Positions 15,447 to 24,538 are shown, counted from the first letter of the stretch. The stretch: 34,354 bases of DNA from Parachlamydiales bacterium (GCA_020053915.1 JAGVMG010000035.1:1-34354); one strand, 5' to 3'. Notes: generated by a model not told the origin, from the letters alone. Program-made: numbers and translations.

Positions 15447-15854
15447 CTACGAGAAGAGCTTCATCAAGTCGCGGGCCTCGAGGGAGGCATTTTGGACGAT
15501 GCAATTCGACCCAAGTTCTTCATCGAAGTAGACGCCATTCATCGAGGAATAGGAGGCAGCCATCTGACAGAAAAGAGCGTTTGCTCCCACCTCATCTCTC
15601 TCCGGCAAAGTATAGCGAAAACCACAGTTTATCGTTTGAAATTCATCGAATTTCCAGGCGTCTTTTCCCGAAGCAATGGCTTCTTCAGAGGTTCCGCCCC
15701 AAATGGGTGTTTCTATCTCTTCTCCTGAAGCCTCTTTCTTAAACCAGCGGTAAAGATAAGGCTCAAGCTGTCGTAGAAGGAGATAAACGACCCCGATATT
15801 TTGCAGGCGTATCGTTGCAACGTGGATGAGTTTGCTTGTTGCCTTCTGATTCAT
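15447..15854 (-). CDS. Unrecognised small protein (135 aa)
   Basis: The gene starts 5 bp after the stop of the upstream membrane-protein gene, so the two are probably co-transcribed. The N-terminal third (residues 5-40) is a predicted helix with aliphatic and basic residues (IRLQNIGVVYLLLRQLEPYL); the remainder is acidic and mixed, with two Cys (about 82 and 95). There is no signal peptide and no motif I can name. Composition favours this strand: the opposite frame is an Arg/Ser-rich shadow. It converges on the repeat element at 15176-15437. Confidence 0.7.
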   Translation of the reverse strand: MNQKATSKLIHVATIRLQNIGVVYLLLRQLEPYLYRWFKKEASGEEIETPIWGGTSEEAIASGKDAWKFDEFQTINCGFRYTLPERDEVGANALFCQMAASYSSMNGVYFDEELGSNCIVQNASLEARDLMKLFS

Positions 15855-15859
15855 TGTGC

Positions 15860-16192
15860 TTACTGCTCTTCAATATTGTTTGAGGGTTTTCGGAAGGGTA
15901 AACATTCTTTCAGAATGTAGTAGAGTCCTATCGCTAAAAAAATGAGCGGAAAGACGAAAGAAAAAACATGTCCCAACAGGTTAAAAACTGTTAGGAGACC
16001 GATAATCAAAACAGTGACAAAGAACTTGACCTCCTGTCCTGAAAGAAATTGGCGTAAACCAAAAGTTCCAAGCAGTGCAAACAAGATTCCTGGCCACCAT
16101 TGCTGGGTATAAAATAACACTCCTAGCAAAATGAAGAAGACGCCATTTGCAATTGCATTGGCTTTTCGTCTGGGAAAATGTGGAAATCGCAT
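15860..16192 (-). CDS. Small integral membrane protein, unrecognised (110 aa)
   Basis: I start at the internal Met (MRFPHFPRRK), 174 nt inside the longest frame, because AAGGAT lies 6 nt before it and the longer version would run across the promoter and into the start of the divergent 240-aa gene. The basic N terminus is followed by about four hydrophobic segments (near 11-28, 33-50, 55-72, 76-93) and a short polar tail, typical of a small multi-pass membrane protein. I do not recognise a family. It is the first gene of a two-gene unit with the 135-aa gene. Confidence 0.72.
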   Translation of the reverse strand: MRFPHFPRRKANAIANGVFFILLGVLFYTQQWWPGILFALLGTFGLRQFLSGQEVKFFVTVLIIGLLTVFNLLGHVFSFVFPLIFLAIGLYYILKECLPFRKPSNNIEEQ

Positions 16193-16253
16193 AAGATCAT
16201 CCTTAAAACTTTTAAACGAGGGGAGAGCCGAATCGACAAAATAAAGATAACCG

Positions 16254-16282
16254 TTGAAAAAAAAAATGTCCATAGGTATAAT
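16254..16282 (+). promoter_or_regulatory. Sigma70-type promoter of the 240-aa gene
   Basis: TTGAAA (16254-16259) and TATAAT (16277-16282) are separated by exactly 17 nt. Transcription should begin near 16289, giving a leader of about 35 nt with AAGGTAAG before the start codon. Confidence 0.75.
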
Positions 16283-16324
16283 AGATATTATAAGATAAAA
16301 ATATTTAGTTAAAGGTAAGAAGCT

Positions 16325-17047
16325 ATGAGCGATCAAAGTATTCAAAGAGTTAATATAAAAGTTCAATCTTCAGCTGTTGATTCAAAATTTGATGGCGTTA
16401 TACCGGTTCTCTATGTTTTAGCCAAAAGCTCAACCAGATTTAAAGAAATTAAATTTGATCAAAATTTACCTCAAACAGACATTCTCGCTAAACTTGAACA
16501 ATGGACGAATGAGAAGCGAGTTGTTCGAGTTTTTGGCACAGCTAATGGATGCTTCGTTCAAATCCATAAAACGCACCATGAAAGATTTTTAAACCCGACG
16601 GATCCAATCACTAAGAGAGCCATTTCTGCAGAATCTCCTGAAAGTGAAGATTTGAACGACAAGGACCTGACATTTGAAACGCTCAATGACGACGAGTATC
16701 AAGAAATTCAATCTGCTGTCCTAGAAATGATCGAAGAAGACTTTGAATTTATTTTGCCAGCAACTGATAGTCCAACTGTTCAATCTCTTGAGCCGAAGCA
16801 AAATCAATCTTCAACTCTGTCATCCAATTTAGGTGACATGTTGACTGCGAAATCCTGGAAAGAGCTTTTGCTTTCTCCTGCTAAAATTGTTCAGAAAATT
16901 CTAGACGCGATCACAAAATCTGTGAGAGAACAAGCTGAACTCGCAAAGGAAGCAGCTAAACATGACCAGATTATCCAGACCGAAATTATTAAACAAGAGA
17001 TCAAACACGAGATTGAGAAAAGAGACATCGAACAAAGACTGATCTAA
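16325..17047 (+). CDS. Unrecognised orphan protein with acidic middle and helical C terminus (240 aa)
   Basis: The start is supported by AAAGGTAAGA about 7 nt upstream and by the promoter at 16254-16282. Residues 1-90 look globular, with alternating hydrophobic residues. Residues 95-140 are acidic (SPESEDLNDKDLTFETLNDD). A Ser/Thr/Gln-rich linker follows, and 170-240 is a strongly charged helix, probably coiled coil (KEAAKHDQIIQTEIIKQEIK). There is no signal peptide or membrane segment. I recognise no family. With its own promoter and a strong terminator it is a complete single-gene unit. A soluble coiled-coil protein of this kind could be an effector or chaperone, but nothing in the sequence proves it. 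Confidence 0.82.
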   Translation: MSDQSIQRVNIKVQSSAVDSKFDGVIPVLYVLAKSSTRFKEIKFDQNLPQTDILAKLEQWTNEKRVVRVFGTANGCFVQIHKTHHERFLNPTDPITKRAISAESPESEDLNDKDLTFETLNDDEYQEIQSAVLEMIEEDFEFILPATDSPTVQSLEPKQNQSSTLSSNLGDMLTAKSWKELLLSPAKIVQKILDAITKSVREQAELAKEAAKHDQIIQTEIIKQEIKHEIEKRDIEQRLI

Positions 17048-17073
17048 GTCTTTTTTCACCTTTGATTTCATTC

Positions 17074-17111
17074 AGCCGGGTAAGTCAGCTTCTGACTTAC
17101 CCGGCTTTTTT
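17074..17111 (+). terminator. Strong intrinsic terminator of the 240-aa gene
   Basis: AGCCGGGTAAGTCAG, a CTT loop and CTGACTTACCCGGCT form a perfect 15-bp stem, followed directly by T5-6. It starts 26 nt after the stop codon. Confidence 0.92.
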
Positions 17112-17136
17112 CGTGCCAAGAGGACATGATCTGGGT

Positions 17137-17177
17137 TGACGACCTTACCATTACCCATTTTTTCAGCGCGAAGCGTT
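17137..17177 (-). repeat. 41-bp dispersed repeat, copy at the palindrome axis (left half)
   Basis: TGACGACCTTACC through CAGCGCGAAGCGTT matches the copy at 7689-7729 (reverse complement) with one mismatch. The match ends exactly at the axis; beyond it the left copy continues TGGGTGCG when read the same way, while here the sequence turns back. Confidence 0.85.
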
Positions 17178-17218
17178 AACGCTTCGCGCTGAAAAAATGG
17201 GTAATGGTAAGGTCGTCA
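17178..17218 (+). repeat. 41-bp dispersed repeat, copy at the palindrome axis (right half)
   Basis: Mirror of 17137-17177. Together the two halves make an 82-bp perfect palindrome that may be the only genuine part of the fold. Confidence 0.85.
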
Positions 17219-17243
17219 ACCCAGATCATGTCCTCTTGGCACG

Positions 17244-17281
17244 AAAAAAGCCGGGTAAGTCAGAAGCTGACTTACCCGGCT
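17244..17281 (-). terminator. Right-arm copy: terminator of the 240-aa gene
   Basis: Mirror of 17074-17111: 15-bp stem, 3-nt loop and T-run read on the minus strand. Confidence 0.9.
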
Positions 17282-17307
17282 GAATGAAATCAAAGGTGAA
17301 AAAAGAC

Positions 17308-18030
17308 TTAGATCAGTCTTTGTTCGATGTCTCTTTTCTCAATCTCGTGTTTGATCTCTTGTTTAATAATTTCGGTCTGGATAATCTGGTCATGTTTAGC
17401 TGCTTCCTTTGCGAGTTCAGCTTGTTCTCTCACAGATTTTGTGATCGCGTCTAGAATTTTCTGAACAATTTTAGCAGGAGAAAGCAAAAGCTCTTTCCAG
17501 GATTTCGCAGTCAACATGTCACCTAAATTGGATGACAGAGTTGAAGATTGATTTTGCTTCGGCTCAAGAGATTGAACAGTTGGACTATCAGTTGCTGGCA
17601 AAATAAATTCAAAGTCTTCTTCGATCATTTCTAGGACAGCAGATTGAATTTCTTGATACTCGTCGTCATTGAGCGTTTCAAATGTCAGGTCCTTGTCGTT
17701 CAAATCTTCACTTTCAGGAGATTCTGCAGAAATGGCTCTCTTAGTGATTGGATCCGTCGGGTTTAAAAATCTTTCATGGTGCGTTTTATGGATTTGAACG
17801 AAGCATCCATTAGCTGTGCCAAAAACTCGAACAACTCGCTTCTCATTCGTCCATTGTTCAAGTTTAGCGAGAATGTCTGTTTGAGGTAAATTTTGATCAA
17901 ATTTAATTTCTTTAAATCTGGTTGAGCTTTTGGCTAAAACATAGAGAACCGGTATAACGCCATCAAATTTTGAATCAACAGCTGAAGATTGAACTTTTAT
18001 ATTAACTCTTTGAATACTTTGATCGCTCAT
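17308..18030 (-). CDS. Right-arm copy: orphan 240-aa protein with coiled-coil C terminus
   Basis: Identical protein to 16325-17047, with promoter and terminator mirrored. It is the first gene right of the axis, facing its twin tail to tail. Probably not a second locus. Confidence 0.75.
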   Translation of the reverse strand: MSDQSIQRVNIKVQSSAVDSKFDGVIPVLYVLAKSSTRFKEIKFDQNLPQTDILAKLEQWTNEKRVVRVFGTANGCFVQIHKTHHERFLNPTDPITKRAISAESPESEDLNDKDLTFETLNDDEYQEIQSAVLEMIEEDFEFILPATDSPTVQSLEPKQNQSSTLSSNLGDMLTAKSWKELLLSPAKIVQKILDAITKSVREQAELAKEAAKHDQIIQTEIIKQEIKHEIEKRDIEQRLI

Positions 18031-18072
18031 AGCTTCTTACCTTTAACTAAATATTTTTATCTTATAATATCT

Positions 18073-18101
18073 ATTATACCTATGGACATTTTTTTTTTCA
18101 A
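18073..18101 (-). promoter_or_regulatory. Right-arm copy: sigma70-type promoter of the 240-aa gene
   Basis: Mirror of 16254-16282; -35 at 18096-18101 and -10 at 18073-18078 with a 17-nt spacer on the minus strand. Confidence 0.72.
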
Positions 18102-18162
18102 CGGTTATCTTTATTTTGTCGATTCGGCTCTCCCCTCGTTTAAAAGTTTTAAGGATGATCTT

Positions 18163-18495
18163 ATGCGATTTCCACATTTTCCCAGACGAAAAGCCAATGC
18201 AATTGCAAATGGCGTCTTCTTCATTTTGCTAGGAGTGTTATTTTATACCCAGCAATGGTGGCCAGGAATCTTGTTTGCACTGCTTGGAACTTTTGGTTTA
18301 CGCCAATTTCTTTCAGGACAGGAGGTCAAGTTCTTTGTCACTGTTTTGATTATCGGTCTCCTAACAGTTTTTAACCTGTTGGGACATGTTTTTTCTTTCG
18401 TCTTTCCGCTCATTTTTTTAGCGATAGGACTCTACTACATTCTGAAAGAATGTTTACCCTTCCGAAAACCCTCAAACAATATTGAAGAGCAGTAA
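18163..18495 (+). CDS. Right-arm copy: small integral membrane protein (110 aa)
   Basis: Identical to 15860-16192. The chosen ATG follows AAGGAT at 18151-18156; the frame stays open to 17989 but would then cover the promoter and first codons of the divergent gene. Confidence 0.68.
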   Translation: MRFPHFPRRKANAIANGVFFILLGVLFYTQQWWPGILFALLGTFGLRQFLSGQEVKFFVTVLIIGLLTVFNLLGHVFSFVFPLIFLAIGLYYILKECLPFRKPSNNIEEQ

Positions 18496-18500
18496 GCACA

Positions 18501-18908
18501 ATGAATCAGAAGGCAACAAGCAAACTCATCCACGTTGCAACGATACGCCTGCAAAATATCGGGGTCGTTTATCTCCTTCTACGACAGCTTGAGCCTTATC
18601 TTTACCGCTGGTTTAAGAAAGAGGCTTCAGGAGAAGAGATAGAAACACCCATTTGGGGCGGAACCTCTGAAGAAGCCATTGCTTCGGGAAAAGACGCCTG
18701 GAAATTCGATGAATTTCAAACGATAAACTGTGGTTTTCGCTATACTTTGCCGGAGAGAGATGAGGTGGGAGCAAACGCTCTTTTCTGTCAGATGGCTGCC
18801 TCCTATTCCTCGATGAATGGCGTCTACTTCGATGAAGAACTTGGGTCGAATTGCATCGTCCAAAATGCCTCCCTCGAGGCCCGCGACTTGATGAAGCTCT
18901 TCTCGTAG
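18501..18908 (+). CDS. Right-arm copy: unrecognised 135-aa protein
   Basis: Identical to 15447-15854; 5 bp downstream of the membrane-protein gene, in the same apparent operon. Confidence 0.66.
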   Translation: MNQKATSKLIHVATIRLQNIGVVYLLLRQLEPYLYRWFKKEASGEEIETPIWGGTSEEAIASGKDAWKFDEFQTINCGFRYTLPERDEVGANALFCQMAASYSSMNGVYFDEELGSNCIVQNASLEARDLMKLFS

Positions 18909-18917
18909 TCTCTCGCC

Positions 18918-19179
18918 CCTTTTTTAACGCAAAGGAGCAAAAGAGGCGCAAAGACGCAAAGAGGTTAGGTAAGTTGCAAGCTTCTTTCAAAAAGTAACGC
19001 TATCCAAAGCCTTGTCTCACTATCCAGCCTATCCTCCCCATCCTGTTATTTTTTACAGGATGGGGAGGATAGTGTCATGGGTTAGTAAGGGGTAATGACA
19101 ATAGCCGTACATCTTCATACAATTTCCATGACTTCTCTGCGCCTTTGCGCCTCTTTTGCTCCTTTTCGTTAAAAAAAGG
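18918..19179. repeat. Right-arm copy: MITE-like element
   Basis: Mirror of 15176-15437, with the central 18-bp hairpin at 19029-19072. Confidence 0.78.
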
Positions 19180-19185
19180 ATAGAA

Positions 19186-19602
19186 TTATGGCAGGAAACG
19201 GCTTTTCTGCTTTTGTGTAGGGAGAGTGCATCGGTCTGCAGGGAAGAACCGGTGGCGATAACGGGCGACGAGGTGATAGGCCCAATCGAAAAGAAAGCCA
19301 GGCAAAAACGAAAGCCAGCCGATGAGGATCCAAGGCCATCCGAGGAGCCACGCAATCCGGAATGCCCCTTTGGCGAACAAATAAATTTTAGGCGTCGCTG
19401 ATTCATAGTTTTGAATGAGGACGAGGCTGTCGGAATATCTGATCTCGGGAGGAAGTTTCTTCAGATAGCGCGAGGCTGTCTCTCCTGCAAGTGGAGCGAA
19501 CACAAACTGTTTTTTTTTATCTGCTTTGAGGACAATCTGGACAGCATAATCGCATAATCCGCAATTGCCATCATAGAATAGGAGATGTCGAAAGTTTGTC
19601 AT
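19186..19602 (-). CDS. Right-arm copy: DCC-family (DUF393) protein (138 aa)
   Basis: Identical to 14753-15169, including the C-x-x-C pair in YDGNCGLCD; last gene of the mirrored CPAF-dnaG-DCC run. Confidence 0.82.
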   Translation of the reverse strand: MTNFRHLLFYDGNCGLCDYAVQIVLKADKKKQFVFAPLAGETASRYLKKLPPEIRYSDSLVLIQNYESATPKIYLFAKGAFRIAWLLGWPWILIGWLSFLPGFLFDWAYHLVARYRHRFFPADRCTLPTQKQKSRFLP

Positions 19603-19606
19603 TAGC

Positions 19607-21388
19607 TTAGCTCTTTACCTTCGGGGGGTTGCGTTTCAGTTCATCGAAAACCTTGATTAAAGCCGTCGCCTCCTCATCGGTGCATTGACCGCTTTGAATC
19701 CGCATTCTAATCTCTTCTCGTTTTTCCATCCAGTTTCGATCGAAGATTTTTTGGATTGTCTCGATGAGCTGTTGTTCCGCTCTCTCTTTATTCACCATTT
19801 TTTGCACCAGATCCGCTAAGACGAGCTGTGCTTCTGCATCGTCGAGATCGATGACTAAAGAAAGGAGGTCGCACGGACGGTGATTTTCGACGTTGTTGAA
19901 ATAGACCTCAAAGATTTTCTGGCAGATCGGAACATGAAGATCTTCTTTAACGAGGTTGGATTTGACGAGCTCGATCAAACGGGTTTGTTCTTGTCCAAAT
20001 AGAAGAAGCCACCTGAGGAGGTCTGTCTCTATGATCCTGTCTGGATCTACTGCTTGGAATCCCACGCTGGCGCTTTTCTTAACATAGATATGCGGCAGCT
20101 GCTCTTGTCCAACTCCGACATAGTCTTCAGGGACTTTCATCAGATGGGCCAACTTTCTCAGGGTCTCATGGACCATCACAGGGTGGTCCCATGCGCGGAT
20201 CATCTTAACAGCATTCTGAATGAGCTCGCTTTTCCCTGCTGGAGAGTTGATGTCCAGACCCTGTCCGAGATGTTTCACTAAGAAGGAAAGATAGTCGACG
20301 CCTTCACCAAGGAGCTGAATAAATGCCTGAGGCCCTTTATCTCGAAGAAAAGAGTCTGGATCGTCCCCTTCGGGCAGTTGGACGATGCGGACTTCGACCC
20401 CTTCTTTTTGAAAGAGATGGCCGATTTTTGCTGTGGCTTCCCTCCCAGCGGCGTCTGAATCTAAGGCGAGGAAGACTTGATTCACTCCTAGGTTGAGAAG
20501 CTCTTTAACGTGCCCCTCACCGAAGGCTGTTCCCTGACCGGCTACAGTGAAGTTAAACCCCTCTTGGATCAGGCGCAGAGCATCGACCTGCCCTTCAACA
20601 ATCAGTGCATGCCGCTCTTTTGTGATGCGACGGCGCGAGTGGTTTAATCCATAAAGAACACGAGATTTTTTAAACAGATCCGTCTCCGACGTATTCACAT
20701 ATTTTCCACCAAAAGTTTCTTCCTTATACTTGCGGCCTGAGAAACCGATAACCTCTCCAGAAGCATTGTGGATTGGGAACATGATCCTGTCATTAAAACA
20801 ATCGCGCCATTGTCCATTTGCTGTGGAAGCGATCAGCCCTGCAGCGAGCATCACGTTGTCTTGAATCCCTTTAGCCTGCAGAGCCTTGCGAACGATTCCT
20901 GAGTTTTTTGGAGAAAGGCCTATTGAGAAGTGTTGGATGAATTCGAGATCTATCCCTCGAGAATAGAGATAGTGCAGTGCGGCATGGCCTTCTTTGCTGT
21001 GGAGAAGATAGAAATGATAAAATTGAGAAGCAAACTCTAGCGCATTTTTTAATAATGCTTTGCCTGGCCCTTTTTTTTCTTCAGTCCCCTCGCTTTTCTC
21101 TAAATGAACGTGAAAACGCTGTGCTAAGCTTTCAACGGAATCCGAAAAACTCATTTTCTGGTGGGTCATGAGGAATTGGATGGCGTCGCCGTGGGCGCCG
21201 CAGCCAAAGCAATGGTAATGGGAATCCCCTTTTTGAACGATAAAGGAAGGGGATTTCTCATCGTGAAAAGGGCATAGCCCCTTATAGGAAGAGCCTGTCC
21301 TTTTCAATTCGACATAACTCGACAGCACTTCAACCAGATCGACACGCTGTCTAAGTGATTCTAAGCTCTCTTTGTTGAATATCGCCAT
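19607..21388 (-). CDS. dnaG: Right-arm copy: DNA primase DnaG (593 aa)
   Basis: Identical to 12967-14748, with intact zinc site and Toprim acidic residues. Two identical dnaG genes facing each other within about 5 kb would be extraordinary in a bacterium and are the strongest biological argument that the second arm is not real. Confidence 0.9.
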   Translation of the reverse strand: MAIFNKESLESLRQRVDLVEVLSSYVELKRTGSSYKGLCPFHDEKSPSFIVQKGDSHYHCFGCGAHGDAIQFLMTHQKMSFSDSVESLAQRFHVHLEKSEGTEEKKGPGKALLKNALEFASQFYHFYLLHSKEGHAALHYLYSRGIDLEFIQHFSIGLSPKNSGIVRKALQAKGIQDNVMLAAGLIASTANGQWRDCFNDRIMFPIHNASGEVIGFSGRKYKEETFGGKYVNTSETDLFKKSRVLYGLNHSRRRITKERHALIVEGQVDALRLIQEGFNFTVAGQGTAFGEGHVKELLNLGVNQVFLALDSDAAGREATAKIGHLFQKEGVEVRIVQLPEGDDPDSFLRDKGPQAFIQLLGEGVDYLSFLVKHLGQGLDINSPAGKSELIQNAVKMIRAWDHPVMVHETLRKLAHLMKVPEDYVGVGQEQLPHIYVKKSASVGFQAVDPDRIIETDLLRWLLLFGQEQTRLIELVKSNLVKEDLHVPICQKIFEVYFNNVENHRPCDLLSLVIDLDDAEAQLVLADLVQKMVNKERAEQQLIETIQKIFDRNWMEKREEIRMRIQSGQCTDEEATALIKVFDELKRNPPKVKS

Positions 21389-21393
21389 AGATG

Positions 21394-23223
21394 CTAGGGT
21401 TTGACTTGATCAGGAAATAAGATTTTTTCCAACGCTGCGTTGATTGCTTTTTTGTAATCGTAGTATCCATCCCTTAGATCCTCAATAGTGAGCTGGTAGG
21501 GGAAATCGGGCTCTACTCCCAGGTCTTCAATTTTTTTATTTCCCACTCGTTCTGCTATCGTCGAGGTATATGTAAAGAATTTTATCCCGTTAATATTAGG
21601 GAAAGAGATTTTTTCAACCACTCCACCGGCACCGGCTGTACGCTCTCCAAAAAGGGAAGCCCGATTAGCATCTTGCATAATCGCAACCATGAAATCGCCG
21701 CCGGAGAAATCGAGTTCATTAATGAGGAGGAGTATGGGTTTGGTATATCTTACAGTAGGATGTGGGTTGATATAGTCGGTATGGAGTAAATGGATAGGGT
21801 TTGTTAACACTCTCCCCGCTTTCCATTCCGCTAGAATAAATTCGAAGTGGGCCTTCAAAAACAAAATTTCTTGGAAGTTCAACTCACCATCATCAGACCC
21901 AAGCTGGTCGATGAGCTCTAACATACTCTCTAATTTTTTGATTTCTGCAATATTTTTATATGCATCTGCAGCAATTTTATTGGTGAGTTTCATGCGATGG
22001 AGAGGGGTAATGAGCGGCTTATCTGTCAGCATCGAAGCGATGGTATAAACGATGTTGTGAGCTCCCCCTGGGTTATTTTGTTGATCGATGATCAACGCAT
22101 CGGTATGATCATTGTAATAGAGAATTAACTTTTCTAGATCTTTTAGATTGTCTTTTGACACATTAGAATAGGTCGGAACCCGAATAAAACCTACCTTTAA
22201 TCCTTGAGGATGCTGATAAATATAGGAATGGAAAAAATCGGTTTTGAGGTTAGGCTCATCACCTGTTTCATGATCATCAGATGTCTCTAGTCCATAAAGT
22301 TCATCAAAGAGGCGAAGAAATTCCCCTGAAGACTCATCTTGGCCGGGTTCCCAAATGATTTCGCCTAAAGGCGGGACAAACCCTTTTTTGGATCCGAGGG
22401 CATTAGGACGATCCCCCCTCCCCATCATTGCTAGGTGAAGCGGATTCACCATCTTTAGACTCAAGAATTTTTTATCTCTATTTTTAAAGCCGAAAGGGGC
22501 ATTCTTAGACAAGAGATCAATGGATTCCATGAAATCAAAAGGGTTAATCATCTGCTCAGGAGTGTACTGCCAGCGAATTTGGCAATGTTCGATCTTATTG
22601 CTCTGAGAAGATAACGTCTTTATCATAATGGCTTTATTGGGAGCATCGTCAGCAAAACATCCACTTCGATGAGTCAATGACATTTCCGCCATACGTTGAT
22701 CAGTCATCGGATTGGCAGAGATCTCAACAGATTTTAATTCTTCTATGACTTGCGCAACTGGCTGTCCGTCAAATTCTAGCAGCTCATCGCCAACATGAAT
22801 AGGAAAATGGGAGGGAGGCAAGCGGAGAGGGTCAACCCAATCGATGATATATCGATGATCGGCTCCTTTGACTGTGAATGGAAGCGAAGCTTGTTCTGTT
22901 GAGATGAAGTAGACACCGACGTGATAGTCGTTTAGGGAATTGAGAAAACTTTTCACGATTTTCTGAAATTGTTTTACGGTAATGTTAGGCGTATCTAGGA
23001 TTTTTTGTTTGCACTTCTCAAAAGACTCTTCGAGCGACCACCCAGAATAGTGTTTTTTCCACTCGGCAGGGGCATAGCTGATTTCTAGATGATGTTTAAT
23101 CACAGCTAAATCTTGAATCATCTTCTCCTTTTTCTGATCTTCAAAGCTGCTCCCGCTGAGTGGATGCATGAGGATAGTGATGAAAAGAAAGGCTAAGAAA
23201 GAACGAGAAATACTATAAATCAT
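21394..23223 (-). CDS. CPAF: Right-arm copy: CPAF-like S41-family protease (609 aa)
   Basis: Identical to 11132-12961, including signal peptide and the His101/Ser507/Glu571 active-site set. Confidence 0.87.
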   Translation of the reverse strand: MIYSISRSFLAFLFITILMHPLSGSSFEDQKKEKMIQDLAVIKHHLEISYAPAEWKKHYSGWSLEESFEKCKQKILDTPNITVKQFQKIVKSFLNSLNDYHVGVYFISTEQASLPFTVKGADHRYIIDWVDPLRLPPSHFPIHVGDELLEFDGQPVAQVIEELKSVEISANPMTDQRMAEMSLTHRSGCFADDAPNKAIMIKTLSSQSNKIEHCQIRWQYTPEQMINPFDFMESIDLLSKNAPFGFKNRDKKFLSLKMVNPLHLAMMGRGDRPNALGSKKGFVPPLGEIIWEPGQDESSGEFLRLFDELYGLETSDDHETGDEPNLKTDFFHSYIYQHPQGLKVGFIRVPTYSNVSKDNLKDLEKLILYYNDHTDALIIDQQNNPGGAHNIVYTIASMLTDKPLITPLHRMKLTNKIAADAYKNIAEIKKLESMLELIDQLGSDDGELNFQEILFLKAHFEFILAEWKAGRVLTNPIHLLHTDYINPHPTVRYTKPILLLINELDFSGGDFMVAIMQDANRASLFGERTAGAGGVVEKISFPNINGIKFFTYTSTIAERVGNKKIEDLGVEPDFPYQLTIEDLRDGYYDYKKAINAALEKILFPDQVKP

Positions 23224-23239
23224 GATGTGCTCTGCTTTA

Positions 23240-23290
23240 ATTAAATAAAATAGAAGGAATTATTTTTATCATAATCGTATTTTATTTAAT
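23240..23290. promoter_or_regulatory. Right-arm copy: 13-bp inverted repeat upstream of the CPAF-like gene
   Basis: Mirror of 11065-11115. Confidence 0.38.
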
Positions 23291-23610
23291 AGAAAATTCG
23301 CGCAGTGCAAAGTCATGCAATCCGGATAAAGAATCAGGAAACGTGCAACTTCTCAAGATAACAAAAACAGGATATGCAGGACAAACGGCAGGATAAGGGA
23401 CAAAACAGGATATGCAGGATCGCAAGCGGCAGGATAGGCAAGATATAGAGGAAAAACAGGATAGAACAATTAAGACAAACATCTAATAGAGAATATTTAT
23501 CTCCATTTTATCTTCTTTATCTTGCCTATCCTGCCGCTTGCGATCCTGCATATCCTGTTTCCAAGATGTGAGAGAGTGCTGGTGATGTGTAGTCTGCCTA
23601 TCCTGTTCGC
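23291..23610. repeat. Right-arm copy: gene-free region with 43-bp inverted repeat
   Basis: Mirror of 10745-11064; the 43-bp arms are at 23403-23445 and 23518-23560. Confidence 0.83.
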
Positions 23611-24102
23611 TTATTGTTTTATTTCATAGGTCAGAACACGCCATTTTTGATCAGGGCCTTGTCTCAGCGTGATCAGCTCTTCAATATTTGGAAGATTTTG
23701 AAATGACGTATCATAAGAAACAACCATATAGGCTCCTTCAGGGAGACCTTTTGGATTCCACGCTTGTCCTTGATGCTTCATCTTCCTAGAGACCGTCTTC
23801 CCAAGCTGCTTGCGGACTCTTTCAAGATAATTCTTCCATTCTTCTTGGGATATCGTTTTCTGAAAGATTGGGTCACTCCCCGACCAGCTTTGAGCGTATT
23901 CGCCTCTATCGAGAGCATCGACATAATTTTTTGCAGCGGAAGCCGACGCAATGAGAGAGGCATTTTGCGTGTCGTCAGACTGCTCTGAAGCCTCATTTTG
24001 TGTTGCAGTCCTGCTTGCCGCTGCAGGTGCTGCACCATACAGAAACAGATTCCCCCCCATCGCGAGGGCCATCAACGCTATTCTTATCCATGAATGACTC
24101 AT
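23611..24102 (-). CDS. Right-arm copy: secreted DUF4019 protein (163 aa)
   Basis: Identical to 10253-10744, with the same GGAGG site and signal peptide. Confidence 0.8.
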   Translation of the reverse strand: MSHSWIRIALMALAMGGNLFLYGAAPAAASRTATQNEASEQSDDTQNASLIASASAAKNYVDALDRGEYAQSWSGSDPIFQKTISQEEWKNYLERVRKQLGKTVSRKMKHQGQAWNPKGLPEGAYMVVSYDTSFQNLPNIEELITLRQGPDQKWRVLTYEIKQ

Positions 24103-24148
24103 ATTTCACACCTCCAGATGGGGGAATTTTCAACGTTTTGAAACTTAA

Positions 24149-24538
24149 TTATTTTTTCGATGTTGAGCAAGAGGAATCAGAACAACAGCTTTCAAAACAA
24201 TGCATGAGCTGATGTGCATAATTCTCGCAACATTTATGTTTGGACATTTTACTCTTCCATTTTTCTTTATTGGCTTCTGCAACGATTCTTGCAACTTCGT
24301 CAATTTTAGGATCATTTTTTCTGATATGATCTTTAATTTTCTCTTTCAATACTTCAATCCAAGCTTCATCGGCAACTTCTAAGAAATATTCAGGGTAATC
24401 ACAGGAATTCTCATGAGAATGTTCATCACAAGATGCCGCTCCAGCATGGCAGGAATGACCGCATGTATGATGATGAGAATCGTGGCAATGGCAATCACAA
24501 TGAGAATTGCTACAGGAATGACAGTGATGTTTAGACAT
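24149..24538 (-). CDS. Right-arm copy: Cys/His-rich putative metal-binding protein (129 aa)
   Basis: Identical to 9817-10206; 9 Cys and 13 His in the first 46 residues. Confidence 0.8.
   Translation of the reverse strand: MSKHHCHSCSNSHCDCHCHDSHHHTCGHSCHAGAASCDEHSHENSCDYPEYFLEVADEAWIEVLKEKIKDHIRKNDPKIDEVARIVAEANKEKWKSKMSKHKCCENYAHQLMHCFESCCSDSSCSTSKK

Noticed and set aside
15365-15742. 125-aa open frame on the plus strand
   Set aside because: It is antisense to the 135-aa gene, begins within the repeat element and is Arg/Ser-rich, as expected of a shadow frame.
16193-16366. Longer N terminus of the small membrane protein (168 aa)
   Set aside because: It would run across the TTGAAA/TATAAT promoter and overlap the first codons of the divergent 240-aa gene. 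The internal ATG has a better site.
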